Shown in pieces: positions 37,171 through 46,230 of a DNA stretch of 64,000 bases. A program made the position numbers and the translations under genes. This DNA comes from JBBPYC01 sp038200275. GTDB lineage: Bacteria; Pseudomonadota; Gammaproteobacteria; Burkholderiales; Burkholderiaceae_C. Each line of letters begins with the position of its first letter. Within the stretch, counting starts at the first letter, position 1. The stretch covers positions 19,985 through 83,984 of the forward strand of contig JBBPYC010000031.1 in NCBI GenBank assembly GCA_038200275.1, given 5' to 3'. The notes below the pieces were generated by a model. That model was not told the origin of the DNA. It did no database searches and saw only the letters and a program-made list of their open reading frames with translations.

Positions 37171-39906
37171 TCAAAGCGGCGGCAGAGGCCTTGACGGCCG
37201 CCGCTCTCTTCTCGGCTTACGCTGCGCCGCATCTCCGCGCCCGTCGCTGCTCGACTCGCGCCCGAAGTCGAGCGAGCTGCGCACTTGTGCGATCACGTCC
37301 TCGGTGGTCTTGGGCGCTTCATCTGAGCGGCTGCCGTCCACGCCCGCGTCCTGCTCCAGCTCGGCCAGCATGCGGGCGATGCGGTCGGCAACTTTTTCGT
37401 TGCTGAGCTGCTCGCGGTAACGCTCGACCATCAGCGGAAAGCCGAACGGCGTCGGTCGGCCCGGGGCCTTCAGCACGAAGCGCTGCCTTGCAATGCGCGC
37501 GAAGCACAGCCGCAGCCGGCCAATGTCGAGTTCTTGCGACAGCAGCTCCTGCTCCGCCTGCGTGAGCAGCTTGTTCTCGGGGTCGTATTTGGTGAACACT
37601 TCCCAGAACAGCGAAGACGACGCCTGCAATTGCTTGTTGCTGCGCCGCTCGCCCGGGTGGCCCTGGTAGATCAAGCCCGAGATGCGCGCGATCTCCCGAA
37701 AGCGCCGACGCGCCAGTTCGCTCGCGTTCAGTGACTCGAGCACTTCGTGCAGCAGTGTGGCATCGTCGCGTTCGGCATACAGCGCATCGGGCACCAGCGC
37801 GGCCCAGTCGACTTCCGCTGCGCTCAGCAGCTCGAAGCCGTGGTCGTTCACTGCGATCGAGAACGTGCGCGGTGCACTCTGCGCAAGCCGCCAGGCGACC
37901 AGGCTGGCCAACCCCAAGTGCGCGAGCCTGCCCGCAAACGGGTAGACGAACAGATGAAAGCCTTCGCGTGATTCGACCGTCTCGGCGAGCAACGTGTCCT
38001 GCGTGGGCAACGCCGACCAGCGCCGCTGCACATCCAGCAGCGGCAGCAGACAAGTGAGCTCGGCCGAATATTCTTTGGTGCGGCCCGCTTCGACCAGCCC
38101 GAATTGTTCGAGCATCGCATCGGCCAGCGTCATCGACAGCGGCAGCTTGGTGCCGCTCCAGCGCGGCAGTGCGGGGCGTTTGCCGCTGGCCTTGCGCACC
38201 CAGGCGGTCATCTCATGGATGCGCACCAGCTCCAGAAAGCGCCCACCGAACACAAAGCAGTCGCCGGGCTTCAACCGCGCCACAAAACTCTCTTCCACGC
38301 TGCCCAGCCGCACACCCGCCACGAACTGCACGCTGATGCTCGCATCGGACACGATGGTGCCGATGTTCATGCGGTGCCGGCGCGCGAGCCGCGCATCGGG
38401 CACGCGCCAGATGCCTTCTTCATCGGGCACCGCGCGGTGGTAGTCCGGATACGCAAACAGCGACTTGCCACCCTGACGCACGAAGTCCAGGCACCACTGC
38501 CAGTTCTCGTCAGACAAGTTGGCATAGGCCGCCGTGCCGCGCACCTCGGGCAGCAGCTCTTCAGGCCGGAAACCGCCGCCCAGCGCGACCGTAACCAAGT
38601 GCTGCACCAGCACGTCGAGCGGCTCCAGCGGCGAAGTGCGCGATTCGATCTCGCCGCTCGCGATCGCGGCGCGCACCGCAGGCGCTTCGGCCAGCTCCAG
38701 GCTGTGCGCCGGCACCAGCGTGATGCGCGACGGCCGGCCTGGCGAATGGCCAGATCGCCCCGCGCGCTGCAGCAGCCGCGCCACGCCCTTGGCCGAGCCG
38801 ATCTGCAGCACCCGCTCGACCGGCGCAAAGTCCACGCCCAAGTCCAGGCTCGACGTGCAGACCACCGCACGCAACTCGCCGTTCTTCAACGCCAACTCGA
38901 CCCACTCGCGCACCCCGCGATCGAGCGAGCCGTGGTGCAGCGCAATCTGCCCGGCCCAGTCCGGCCGTGCATCCAGCAGCGCCTGATACCAGAGCTCGCA
39001 CTGGCCGCGCGTGTTGGTAAAGATCAGCGCGCTGCCGCTGGCTGCAATCTCATCGATCACTTGCGGCAGCAAAGTCAAACCGAGCTGGCCGGCCCACGGA
39101 AACCGTTCGATGCGCGCGGGCAGCAACGTGTCGATCGTGAGCTTCTTCGGCGTCTCACCACGCACCATCGCGCCGGTCTCGGCTCGGTGACCCAGCAGCG
39201 TGTACATCGCATCGTTCAAGTTGCCTAGCGTGGCCGACATGCCCCAGACGCACAGGCCCGGGCTGAACGTTTCCAGCCGCGCAAGGGCCAACTGCACCTG
39301 CACGCCGCGCTTGCTGCCGATCAGCTCGTGCCATTCATCGACCACGACGAGCCGCACGGTGTTCAACTGGTCGCGCGCATCGGCCCGAGTCAGCAGCAGG
39401 GACAAGCTCTCCGGCGTGATGACCAACGCGGTCGGCAATTTGCGGCTCTGTGCCGAGCGCTCCGCCGCGCCGGTGTCGCCGCTGCGGGAGCCTGCGCTCC
39501 AGTACGGCTGGAGGGCGGCCAGCGGCTCCATCAACGCGCGCAGGGTGTCGGCCGCCAAGGCGCGCATCGGCGTGACCCAGAGCACGGTCAACGGCGGCGA
39601 CGGATCGACGCGCGGCGCGCGTTTGCGGGCTGGGCGCCTGGCTGGGATGGGCAGCGCAGCGTCGGTCGCTGCATCCGCTTCCACGGGTGCTTCGATTTTT
39701 GTAGCGGCAACCGCAGCATGTGCCTGCGCCTTCGGCTCAAATGCCTGCAAGGCACCCAGCCAGACCGCGTACGTCTTGCCGGAACCCGTCGTCGCATGCA
39801 GCAGGCCGGAGCGGCCTTTGGCCAGCGCCGCCCACACCTCACGCTGAAACTTGAACGGCTTCCAGCCTCGACCGGTCAGCCAGCTGGTAGCAGCGCCTTG
39901 CTTCAT
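37171..39906 (-). CDS. Ligase-associated DNA damage response DEXH-box helicase (Lhr-like)
   Basis: A 911-residue superfamily 2 helicase of the bacterial Lhr core type, thought to act in DNA repair with PdeM and a DNA ligase. Seen: motif I ATTGSGKT near residue 42, motif II VVVDEWHELIGSKRG (DEWH), motif III MSATLGN, and motif VI LLQRAGRSGHSPG, then the winged-helix and C-terminal Lhr domain. A charged Ala/Pro insert follows motif I. The C-terminus is basic (KPRRERRPSRPLPPL). It is separated from pdeM by the enolase-family gene. Confidence 0.9.
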   Translation of the reverse strand: MKQGAATSWLTGRGWKPFKFQREVWAALAKGRSGLLHATTGSGKTYAVWLGALQAFEPKAQAHAAVAATKIEAPVEADAATDAALPIPARRPARKRAPRVDPSPPLTVLWVTPMRALAADTLRALMEPLAALQPYWSAGSRSGDTGAAERSAQSRKLPTALVITPESLSLLLTRADARDQLNTVRLVVVDEWHELIGSKRGVQVQLALARLETFSPGLCVWGMSATLGNLNDAMYTLLGHRAETGAMVRGETPKKLTIDTLLPARIERFPWAGQLGLTLLPQVIDEIAASGSALIFTNTRGQCELWYQALLDARPDWAGQIALHHGSLDRGVREWVELALKNGELRAVVCTSSLDLGVDFAPVERVLQIGSAKGVARLLQRAGRSGHSPGRPSRITLVPAHSLELAEAPAVRAAIASGEIESRTSPLEPLDVLVQHLVTVALGGGFRPEELLPEVRGTAAYANLSDENWQWCLDFVRQGGKSLFAYPDYHRAVPDEEGIWRVPDARLARRHRMNIGTIVSDASISVQFVAGVRLGSVEESFVARLKPGDCFVFGGRFLELVRIHEMTAWVRKASGKRPALPRWSGTKLPLSMTLADAMLEQFGLVEAGRTKEYSAELTCLLPLLDVQRRWSALPTQDTLLAETVESREGFHLFVYPFAGRLAHLGLASLVAWRLAQSAPRTFSIAVNDHGFELLSAAEVDWAALVPDALYAERDDATLLHEVLESLNASELARRRFREIARISGLIYQGHPGERRSNKQLQASSSLFWEVFTKYDPENKLLTQAEQELLSQELDIGRLRLCFARIARQRFVLKAPGRPTPFGFPLMVERYREQLSNEKVADRIARMLAELEQDAGVDGSRSDEAPKTTEDVIAQVRSSLDFGRESSSDGRGDAAQRKPRRERRPSRPLPPL

Positions 39907-40047
39907 GGTGTGTGGAAGAAAAAAATGCAGCGGAGCAGGCGAACCGGTCGAGCGATCAAGCAGCTTGGCGCCGGCATGGCGCCACCCCCTGCTCGGCGAC
40001 CCACTGCGCCGAAGGTGCAGCGCGGTATGACCTTGCCCCGACGCTTC

Positions 40048-40926
40048 TCAGTGGATGCGCAGGCGCGCTGCATCGCCCTGCACGATCTCGCCGATCTCGG
40101 CGGCTGCACCAAAACCATGCTGCTTGAACACCGCCAGCACGTCGTCCACCGATGCCGCATCGCACGACACAAGCAGGCCCCCGCTGGTTCGCGGATCGCT
40201 CAGCAACACTTGGTCATGCGGCGAGAAATCGGCCGGCAGATCGATGTCCTTTCCGCACCCTTCCCAATTGCGCCCGGACGCGCCAGTGACCATGCCCTGC
40301 TCGACCAGGGCGCGCACGCCGTCGAGCAGCGGCACTTTGGCCCAATCGATGGCGACACCGGCCTTGGCACCACGCGCCAACTCCAGCGCGTGGCCGGCCA
40401 GCCCGAAACCGGTCACGTCGGTCAACGCATGCACGCCGTCCATCGCGGCCAGATCCGGCTCGGGCGTGTTCGGCTTGGTCGTCACGGCAATCATCTGCCG
40501 ATAGCCCGCGTCTGAGAGCTGTTCCTTCTTCAACGCCGCAGACAGCACGCCAACACCCAGCGGTTTGCCCAGGATCAGCCGGTCGCCGACCTTTGCGTCC
40601 GAGTTGCGCTTGATCTTTTTCGGGTGCACCACACCGAGCGCGACGAGGCCATCGATCGCCTCCACCGAATCGATCGTGTGGCCGCCTGCGATCGGCATGA
40701 AGAAAGCGGTGGTCGCAATCAATGCGATGTCGTCGCTCAACTGATAGACCGCCGCATCGTCCGCCGTATCGATGCCAATCAGCAGCTCGGGCGGGATCGG
40801 CAGCTTGTTGGTGTTCTTCAGGATTTCGGTCAACACCTCTTTAGCAATCTTGCAGCCGCTGCCACCGCCGTGATTGAGCGACGTGAGACGTGGGCCTTTC
40901 GGAATGTGGTGGTCGGGTGCGTTCAT
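40048..40926 (-). CDS. selD: Selenophosphate synthetase (SelD/SenC) with internal deletion and active-site substitution
   Basis: SelD makes selenophosphate from selenide and ATP. Family segments are clear: LTSLNHGGGSGCK, KPLGVGVLSAALKKEQLSD, HALTDVTGFGLAGHALELA, LSDPRTSGGLLVS. The protein is only 292 residues against about 345-355. FFMPI (75-79) runs straight into AGGHTIDS (80-87), dropping about 60 residues that in E. coli SelD hold the FGRIAATNAxSD stretch with metal-binding Asp91. The catalytic Cys17 position is Ser23 (codon AGC), although Lys26 and Cys25 (E. coli K20, C19) remain, and the usual TTDFF is TTAFF. The frame is otherwise intact. The gene lies beyond senB on the same strand, as senC does in selenoneine clusters. 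Activity is doubtful. Confidence 0.85.
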   Translation of the reverse strand: MNAPDHHIPKGPRLTSLNHGGGSGCKIAKEVLTEILKNTNKLPIPPELLIGIDTADDAAVYQLSDDIALIATTAFFMPIAGGHTIDSVEAIDGLVALGVVHPKKIKRNSDAKVGDRLILGKPLGVGVLSAALKKEQLSDAGYRQMIAVTTKPNTPEPDLAAMDGVHALTDVTGFGLAGHALELARGAKAGVAIDWAKVPLLDGVRALVEQGMVTGASGRNWEGCGKDIDLPADFSPHDQVLLSDPRTSGGLLVSCDAASVDDVLAVFKQHGFGAAAEIGEIVQGDAARLRIH

Positions 40927-41267
40927 TCGAGATTTCCTGAAATGCACTGAGCTTGGGTTTGGGTTCGCGCCAGCAGCGGGAGCCGGCATGGCTTGTTTCC
41001 CCATCCGCTTGGCGACGGTTACGCCAGATATTGCAGTATCGCTGCGTCCCGATGCGCTTGCAGCGGCAAGGCCGGCATCAGAATCTTCCCGCCCACCTTC
41101 GCTGGTTGCGTGCAAGCACATCGACGTCGCGATGGTCATGACGTCGCGCAGGGCGCCGGTTGCGTCGTTGCGCTGCGAGACGCCGGCCCAGGATTGCCGA
41201 TCCGACCCGTTGTTCCAAATCATGGGATCGGCGACGCAGGCCGAGCGCCGCATTGACAAATTGCCAA
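40927..41267 (-). other. 341-base spacer between senB and selD
   Basis: No recognisable gene. The selD frame stays open on the minus strand for about 140 codons upstream of its ATG, with a composition (Arg/Ser/Ala-rich, no family pattern) that looks non-coding. It may hold the selD promoter; I see no convincing -10/-35 pair, no terminator and no SECIS- or riboswitch-like structure that I could defend. Confidence 0.4.
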
Positions 41268-42248
41268 TCAGCGCGAGGCCAGTTCGCCTTTGAGCAGCTT
41301 CAACAATGTTGCCTGTTCCCGCGGTGGCTCGAACAAATGCGCACGTGCTGCGCATTGTCGGGTCAGCGCACGCAGCATGGCGGGCTCATCACGGCAGCGC
41401 ATCAGCAGCGCCGCAGCCGCTGCTGCATCCCCCGGCGGGAAGTACCCGTCGTAACCCTCTCCGAGCATGCCCACGTTGCCGGAGATGCGGCTTGCAAGCA
41501 CCGGCGTGCCACTGCAGACCGCTTCCATCACGACATGCGCGCCGCCTTCCATAAGACTGGGATGCACGAGTACGTGAGCTTCCTGAATACATCGCCTGGT
41601 GGCCTCATGCGGCAGCGCCCCGAGCCAGCGGTAGTGCGCATTCGACTGGTCGAGCGCTTCGGCCTCGCTGCCAAGCGCAGCGTCGAGCGCTGCGCCAACG
41701 TGGTCGATGCAGATGTCGTCGCGTCCACGGGCAGCGAGCAATCGTGCCGCCTCGAACAGGGTCTGCGGCGATTTCTCAGCACGCAGATGGCCCACGGCGA
41801 GCGCACGCAGGTGCATTGCGGATTTGTCGAGGATCGGCGCCCGCGTCTCGGTCGACTGGAAACACGCAACCGTCTTGGCTCGGTATTCGGCCGGCAGATC
41901 GAGCGGAGCACGCTCGTGCAGCACGATCAGGCGGTCGGCCAGCGCCAGCGAGCGTTGGGCGCTTTCGTCATGGTGGATGTCGCGGTACAAGTCGGTGCCG
42001 GTCAGCGCGACGATCAGCAGGCGGTCGGGATAGGCATCGGCAAAGGCCTGGATCGATGCAGCCGAGCGGCGCGCGTGCAGCGCGATCATCGCGTCGGGCG
42101 CTGGGTCACCAAGCTGCCAGCGGTCCGTAAACTGCACTTGATAATGCTCGGCAAGCATGCGCGCCCAGCGCTGGGCCGTCTGCCAGTTGCCGTTGTTCGC
42201 ATCGGCCAGGGCAGGCGTCACGATACAGACCAGGGAAAGGGACGACAT
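41268..42248 (-). CDS. senB: Selenosugar synthase SenB
   Basis: A 326-residue GT-B protein of the family now known as SenB, which joins selenophosphate to UDP-GlcNAc or a related UDP-sugar to make a selenosugar for selenoneine. Family segments: VCIVTPALADANNGNWQTAQ, IALHARRSAASI, VALTGTDLYRDIH, VGHLRAEKSPQTL and the EX7E-like EGGAHVVMEA. The assignment is supported by the divergent senA next to it and selD behind it. The start codon overlaps, on opposite strands, the first possible start of senA (CATG at 42246-42249). Confidence 0.87.
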   Translation of the reverse strand: MSSLSLVCIVTPALADANNGNWQTAQRWARMLAEHYQVQFTDRWQLGDPAPDAMIALHARRSAASIQAFADAYPDRLLIVALTGTDLYRDIHHDESAQRSLALADRLIVLHERAPLDLPAEYRAKTVACFQSTETRAPILDKSAMHLRALAVGHLRAEKSPQTLFEAARLLAARGRDDICIDHVGAALDAALGSEAEALDQSNAHYRWLGALPHEATRRCIQEAHVLVHPSLMEGGAHVVMEAVCSGTPVLASRISGNVGMLGEGYDGYFPPGDAAAAAALLMRCRDEPAMLRALTRQCAARAHLFEPPREQATLLKLLKGELASR

Positions 42249-42315
42249 GCGCTCCGTTATACAGGCTCGAACGATCGGTGAAGGGATCGGCTCACCGGTC
42301 GACGATGCACGGTCG

Positions 42316-43524
42316 ATGCGGCGGGCCGACGCGGCGCAGATCGAAGCCGCGCTGACGGAAGGGCGCGCGCAGTTGCTCGCCATGTTCGAGGGCTTTGCGC
42401 GGTGCCTGGGGCCACGCGGGTTGCAGATCGGGTTCGATCCGACCTTGAATCTCCCGTTGTGGGAGCTGGGTCATATCGGCTGGTTCGAGGAATGGTGGAT
42501 CGCGCGAAACCGGGATCGGACGCGGGGGATTGGCTATGACTCGGCGTTGCCGCGTTCGCGGTCGTTGCTCGACGATGCCGATGCATGGTACGACTCCGCA
42601 AACGTGCCGCATGGGAGTCGATGGGAACTGACGCTGCCCGATGCGGCCAGCACGCGCAATTACCTGGCCACTGTGCGTGAGCAAACGCTGGTGCTGCTGC
42701 GCGAAAGCAGTCCAGGCGACGATGCGCTTTACTTCTTCCGACTCGTGCTGTTCCATGAGGACATGCACCGTGAGGCGTGGCTGATGATGGCGCAGCAGCT
42801 GGGGTTGGACCTGGGGATCGAAGGCAAGACGCTTGCGGCACGTCACGCGGACGTCGTTGCAGGCGACTGGCGGATCACAGGCAGCTTGCCCAGGCGCTTC
42901 GGCACCGGTGAACCCGGCTTCGCCTTCGACAACGAATTGCCGCCGCACGAGACCATGCTCGACGACTTCGAGATCGACCGCGCACCGGTTGCTTGGCGCC
43001 ACTACCTGCCGTTCATTGAAGCGGGTGGCTACGACGACGCGTCGCTCTGGAGCCCGGTTGGCTGGCGCTGGCGCCATCAACATGGCCGCGGGATGCCGCT
43101 GCACTTGCGACGTCATGCGGACGGCTGGCAATGTTGCCGCTTCGGCATCTGGTTGCCGCTTGATCCGGACGCACCTGCAGTCCATCTGACGCAGCACGAG
43201 GCCGAAGCCTGGTGCCGCTTCGCAGACCGAAGGCTACCGACCGAATTCGAGTGGGAAGCGGCCGCCTTGCTGGCGGCAGAACAGGGCGAAGGCTTCCACT
43301 GGGGCAGCGTCTGGGAATGGACCGCAAGCCCGTTCGCTCCCTACCCGGGCTTCACGCCGCATCCGTACTGCGAATACTCCGCGCCGTTTTTCGATGGCCG
43401 GCCGGTGCTGCGTGGCGGCTCCTGGGCGACTGCGCCGCGCATGCGCCATCCACGCTATCGAAACTACTTCGGCGCCGGGCGTAATGACGTATTTGCGGGT
43501 TTTCGCAGCTGTGCACCGAAGTGA
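42316..43524 (+). CDS. senA: Selenoneine synthase SenA (EgtB-like)
   Basis: A non-heme iron enzyme related to ergothioneine synthase EgtB that joins the selenosugar to hercynine, forming a C-Se bond. It has an N-terminal DinB-like domain with the iron-binding histidines His53 (LGHIGWFEEWW) and His147-xxx-His151 (FHEDMHREAW), followed by a formylglycine-generating-enzyme-like domain ending VLRGGSWATAPR and RNYFGAGRNDVFAGFRSCAP. The closest alternative is EgtB or another sulfoxide synthase; the adjacent senB, selD and selenium-type transporter favour SenA. Start: ATG 42316 gives a family-like N-terminus; ATG 42247 is in frame but overlaps the senB start codon. Confidence 0.86.
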   Translation: MRRADAAQIEAALTEGRAQLLAMFEGFARCLGPRGLQIGFDPTLNLPLWELGHIGWFEEWWIARNRDRTRGIGYDSALPRSRSLLDDADAWYDSANVPHGSRWELTLPDAASTRNYLATVREQTLVLLRESSPGDDALYFFRLVLFHEDMHREAWLMMAQQLGLDLGIEGKTLAARHADVVAGDWRITGSLPRRFGTGEPGFAFDNELPPHETMLDDFEIDRAPVAWRHYLPFIEAGGYDDASLWSPVGWRWRHQHGRGMPLHLRRHADGWQCCRFGIWLPLDPDAPAVHLTQHEAEAWCRFADRRLPTEFEWEAAALLAAEQGEGFHWGSVWEWTASPFAPYPGFTPHPYCEYSAPFFDGRPVLRGGSWATAPRMRHPRYRNYFGAGRNDVFAGFRSCAPK

Positions 43525-43617
43525 CTGCCCAAAGGCCATTCCCGTTCGGTTCCAGCACCTTGTCGGTGGGCACGGTTTAATCTGCTGGGTCCAAATCGGT
43601 AACAAGGAGTCCGCTTG

Positions 43618-44490
43618 ATGTCACGTTTGCTCACTTCCCCCCGCTGGCTGCCGACGGTGCTGACGGCGCTTTCCATAACGCTTGCAATGTCGGCCCTGCA
43701 CGCGCAGCAGCAGACGCTCAAAGTCACCGCGATCCCCGATGAATCGCCGACCGAACTGGCGCGCAAGGCAGAGCCGCTCGTCAAATACCTGGAAAGCAAG
43801 CTCGGCATGAAAGTTGAGTTCACGCCCGTGACCGACTACGCCGCAGCGGTTGAGACACTCATCAACGGCAAGGTCGATATGGCCTGGTTCGGCGGCTTCA
43901 CGTTTGTGCAGGCTTATGCGCGCAGCGGCGGCAAGGTGATCCCGCTGGTGCAGCGGGAAGAAGACGCACGTTTCAAGTCGGTCTTCATCACGGCCGATCC
44001 GGCCATCAAGCAGCTCACCGACTTGAAAGGCAAGAACGTGAGCTTCGGCTCGCAAAGCTCCACCAGCGGGCACCTGATGCCGCGCAGCTTTCTGCTGCAG
44101 GCCGGTGTTGATCCAGACAAGGACTTCAAACGTGTGGCGTTCAGCGGTGCGCATGATGCGACGGTGGCCGCAGTCGCGGCCGGCAAGGTCGAAGCCGGTG
44201 CGCTCAACAAGTCGGTCTGGGACAAGCTGGTGGCCGACGGCAAGGTGGACACGTCGAAGGTGCGCGTGTTCTTTGAAACCCCGCCCTACTACGACTACAA
44301 CTGGACGGTGCGCTCCGACATGCCCGAGGCACTGCGGGAAAAAATCAAGAAGGCCATGACCGATCTGGACCCGGCCACGCCCGAAGGCAAGACGATTCTG
44401 GACCTGCAGCGCGCCACGCGTTTCGTGCCGACCAAGGTCGAGAACTACAAGGGCATCGAAGCAGCCGCCAAGAGCGCCGGCCTGCTCTAA
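43618..44490 (+). CDS. PhnD-like periplasmic binding protein, putative selenium oxyanion importer
   Basis: A 290-residue binding protein with a signal peptide (cut near ALHA-QQQ). The fold is that of PhnD: LKVTAIPDESPTELARKAEP, LVKYLESKLGMKVEFTPVTD, KVDMAWFGGFTFVQA and SFGSQSSTSGHLMPRSFLL. A branch of this family that lies beside selD or sen genes has been proposed to bind selenate or selenite, which suits this location; phosphonate or phosphite cannot be ruled out. AAGGAG at 43604-43609 is a strong ribosome binding site. It heads a four-gene transporter operon starting 93 bases after senA. Confidence 0.83.
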   Translation: MSRLLTSPRWLPTVLTALSITLAMSALHAQQQTLKVTAIPDESPTELARKAEPLVKYLESKLGMKVEFTPVTDYAAAVETLINGKVDMAWFGGFTFVQAYARSGGKVIPLVQREEDARFKSVFITADPAIKQLTDLKGKNVSFGSQSSTSGHLMPRSFLLQAGVDPDKDFKRVAFSGAHDATVAAVAAGKVEAGALNKSVWDKLVADGKVDTSKVRVFFETPPYYDYNWTVRSDMPEALREKIKKAMTDLDPATPEGKTILDLQRATRFVPTKVENYKGIEAAAKSAGLL

Positions 44491-44510
44491 GCGCTGCGGC
44501 GACCCAACGC

Positions 44511-45347
44511 GTGAAACTCGAACTGCAAGACGTTCAGGCGCAGCACCCGGCAGCAGCGCGTGGCACCACGGCCCTGCGTGGTGTTTCGCTGATGGCGGGA
44601 GCGGGCGAGCTGATCGCGGTGATCGGCCCATCCGGCGCGGGCAAGACGACCTTGCTGCAGGTGGCCGGTGCCGCATTGAGGCCGTCCGCCGGCCGCGTGA
44701 TGTTGGGCGGTACGGACGTGTGGGCACAACCCACACGTGCATTGCAACGCCAGCGGGGCCAGCTGTTCATGGCACCGCAAGTGCCGCCGTTGCCGCCGCG
44801 CCAACGCGTAGTGACAGCTGTCCTTGCAGGGCGGCTGCCCGAATGGTCATTGAGCACCAGCCTGCGTTCGTTGTTCTATCCGAAGGACATCGCAGGCGCG
44901 CACGCGGCACTGGAACGGTTCGATCTGGCCGACAAGCTGTTCGCGCGGGTCGATCGGTTGTCCGGCGGCGAGCGGCAGCGCGTCGGCCTGGCGCGTGCGT
45001 TGTTGTCATCGGCAACGCTCTGGCTCGTGGATGAACCGTTGTCGGCATTGGACCCCACCCGTTCGCAGCAAGCCATTCGAGAACTGATCGCCATCGCGCG
45101 CGAACGCGGTGTGACGCTACTGACGTCGATGCACCAGGTCGACACCGCGCTCGAACACTTTCCGCGCATCGTGGGGTTGCGTGATGGGGCGCTGCTGTTC
45201 GATCTGCCAACCAGCCAGGTGGGGCGTGACGAGCTCAAGCGGTTGTATGTGCAGCATGAGGATGAGCTGAGCGGCGGCAGCGGTCCGGTCGACGCTGCGC
45301 CGCCACTCCACGCCAAGCCGCAACCGGCCGTGATGCATTGCCGCTGA
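44511..45347 (+). CDS. ABC transporter ATPase, PhnC-like
   Basis: A 278-residue ATPase for the importer encoded around it. Walker A GPSGAGKTT, signature LSGGERQRVGLARAL, Walker B LWLVDEPLSALDP and switch His in TSMHQVDTA are intact. The start is GTG at 44511, 20 bases after the binding-protein stop. The last 30 residues are a Pro/His-containing tail beyond the usual end. Nearest family is phosphonate/phosphite PhnC; the substrate is inferred from the sen neighbours. Confidence 0.87.
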   Translation: MKLELQDVQAQHPAAARGTTALRGVSLMAGAGELIAVIGPSGAGKTTLLQVAGAALRPSAGRVMLGGTDVWAQPTRALQRQRGQLFMAPQVPPLPPRQRVVTAVLAGRLPEWSLSTSLRSLFYPKDIAGAHAALERFDLADKLFARVDRLSGGERQRVGLARALLSSATLWLVDEPLSALDPTRSQQAIRELIAIARERGVTLLTSMHQVDTALEHFPRIVGLRDGALLFDLPTSQVGRDELKRLYVQHEDELSGGSGPVDAAPPLHAKPQPAVMHCR

Positions 45348-45369
45348 CTGAACCCATGTTTTTTCTGAT

Positions 45370-46215
45370 ATGACCATTGCCGCGGTTACGTTACCGAGAC
45401 GGCCCGCGCAGCGCGATCCGGCCTGGATCGGCCGGCTGTTCTGGATCGGCGCGGCGATGGTCGTGTTGTGGCCGATGCTGGTCGCAGCCGAATTCCGCCC
45501 GTGGATTTTGTTTGACGAAGGCAGTCGTGGGCCGACGATGACTTTTCTGTCTTCGTTCTTTCCACCGGCAATCGGCACCGAATTCCTGCTGCTGGTCATG
45601 CGCGAAACCTGGCAGACGGTGGCGATCGCAACGGCCGGCATCACGCTGGCGCTGATCGTTGCGATTCCGGCCACGCTGCTGTCCACGCGTGCGCTGTCGA
45701 TCTCCGCACTGTCCGGCCGCATGAACACGCTGCCGGCTGTTCTGCGGCAGGTATTCCGCTGGCTGCTGGTGCTGCTGCGCAGCATCCCGGAGCTGGTCTG
45801 GGGGCTGGTGTTCGTGCGCGTGGTGGGGCTGGGTCCGACCGCCGGCGTACTTGCGATTGCGCTGACCTACGGCGGCATGCTCGGCAAGGTCTACGGCGAC
45901 ATTCTGGAAAGCGGCGAAGCAGCCCCCACACGCGCGCTGATGCAAAACGGCAGCGGCCGCCTGCAGGCGCTGTGCTACGGCCTGCTGCCGCAAAACGCAG
46001 CCGAACTGACGTCCTACACCGTATACCGCTGGGAATGTGCGATCCGTTCATCGGTCGTGCTCGGATTCGTCGGTGCGGGCGGCCTGGGGCAGCAGCTGGA
46101 CAACTCGACCAAGATGTTCGCTGGCGGCGAAGTCGCCACGATGCTGATCGTGTTCGTGCTGCTGGTGGCGTTGGCCGACAAGGTCAGCAGTTTTTTGCGG
46201 CAGGCGTTGGCCTGA
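45370..46215 (+). CDS. ABC transporter permease, PhnE-like (first of two)
   Basis: A 281-residue permease with about six predicted membrane helices. The coupling loop appears as SGRLQALCYGLLPQNAAELT, and LLRSIPELVWGLVFVRVVGL and VGAGGLGQQLD are typical of PhnE proteins. It lies 22 bases after the ATPase and 15 before a second permease, consistent with a heterodimeric membrane channel. Confidence 0.86.
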   Translation: MTIAAVTLPRRPAQRDPAWIGRLFWIGAAMVVLWPMLVAAEFRPWILFDEGSRGPTMTFLSSFFPPAIGTEFLLLVMRETWQTVAIATAGITLALIVAIPATLLSTRALSISALSGRMNTLPAVLRQVFRWLLVLLRSIPELVWGLVFVRVVGLGPTAGVLAIALTYGGMLGKVYGDILESGEAAPTRALMQNGSGRLQALCYGLLPQNAAELTSYTVYRWECAIRSSVVLGFVGAGGLGQQLDNSTKMFAGGEVATMLIVFVLLVALADKVSSFLRQALA

Positions 46216-46230
46216 CGCGTCCCATCAAGC

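Noticed and set aside
40874..41293. Plus-strand frame of 139 codons in the senB-selD spacer
   Set aside because: It overlaps the selD start and the senB end, and the translation shows no domain or membrane pattern.
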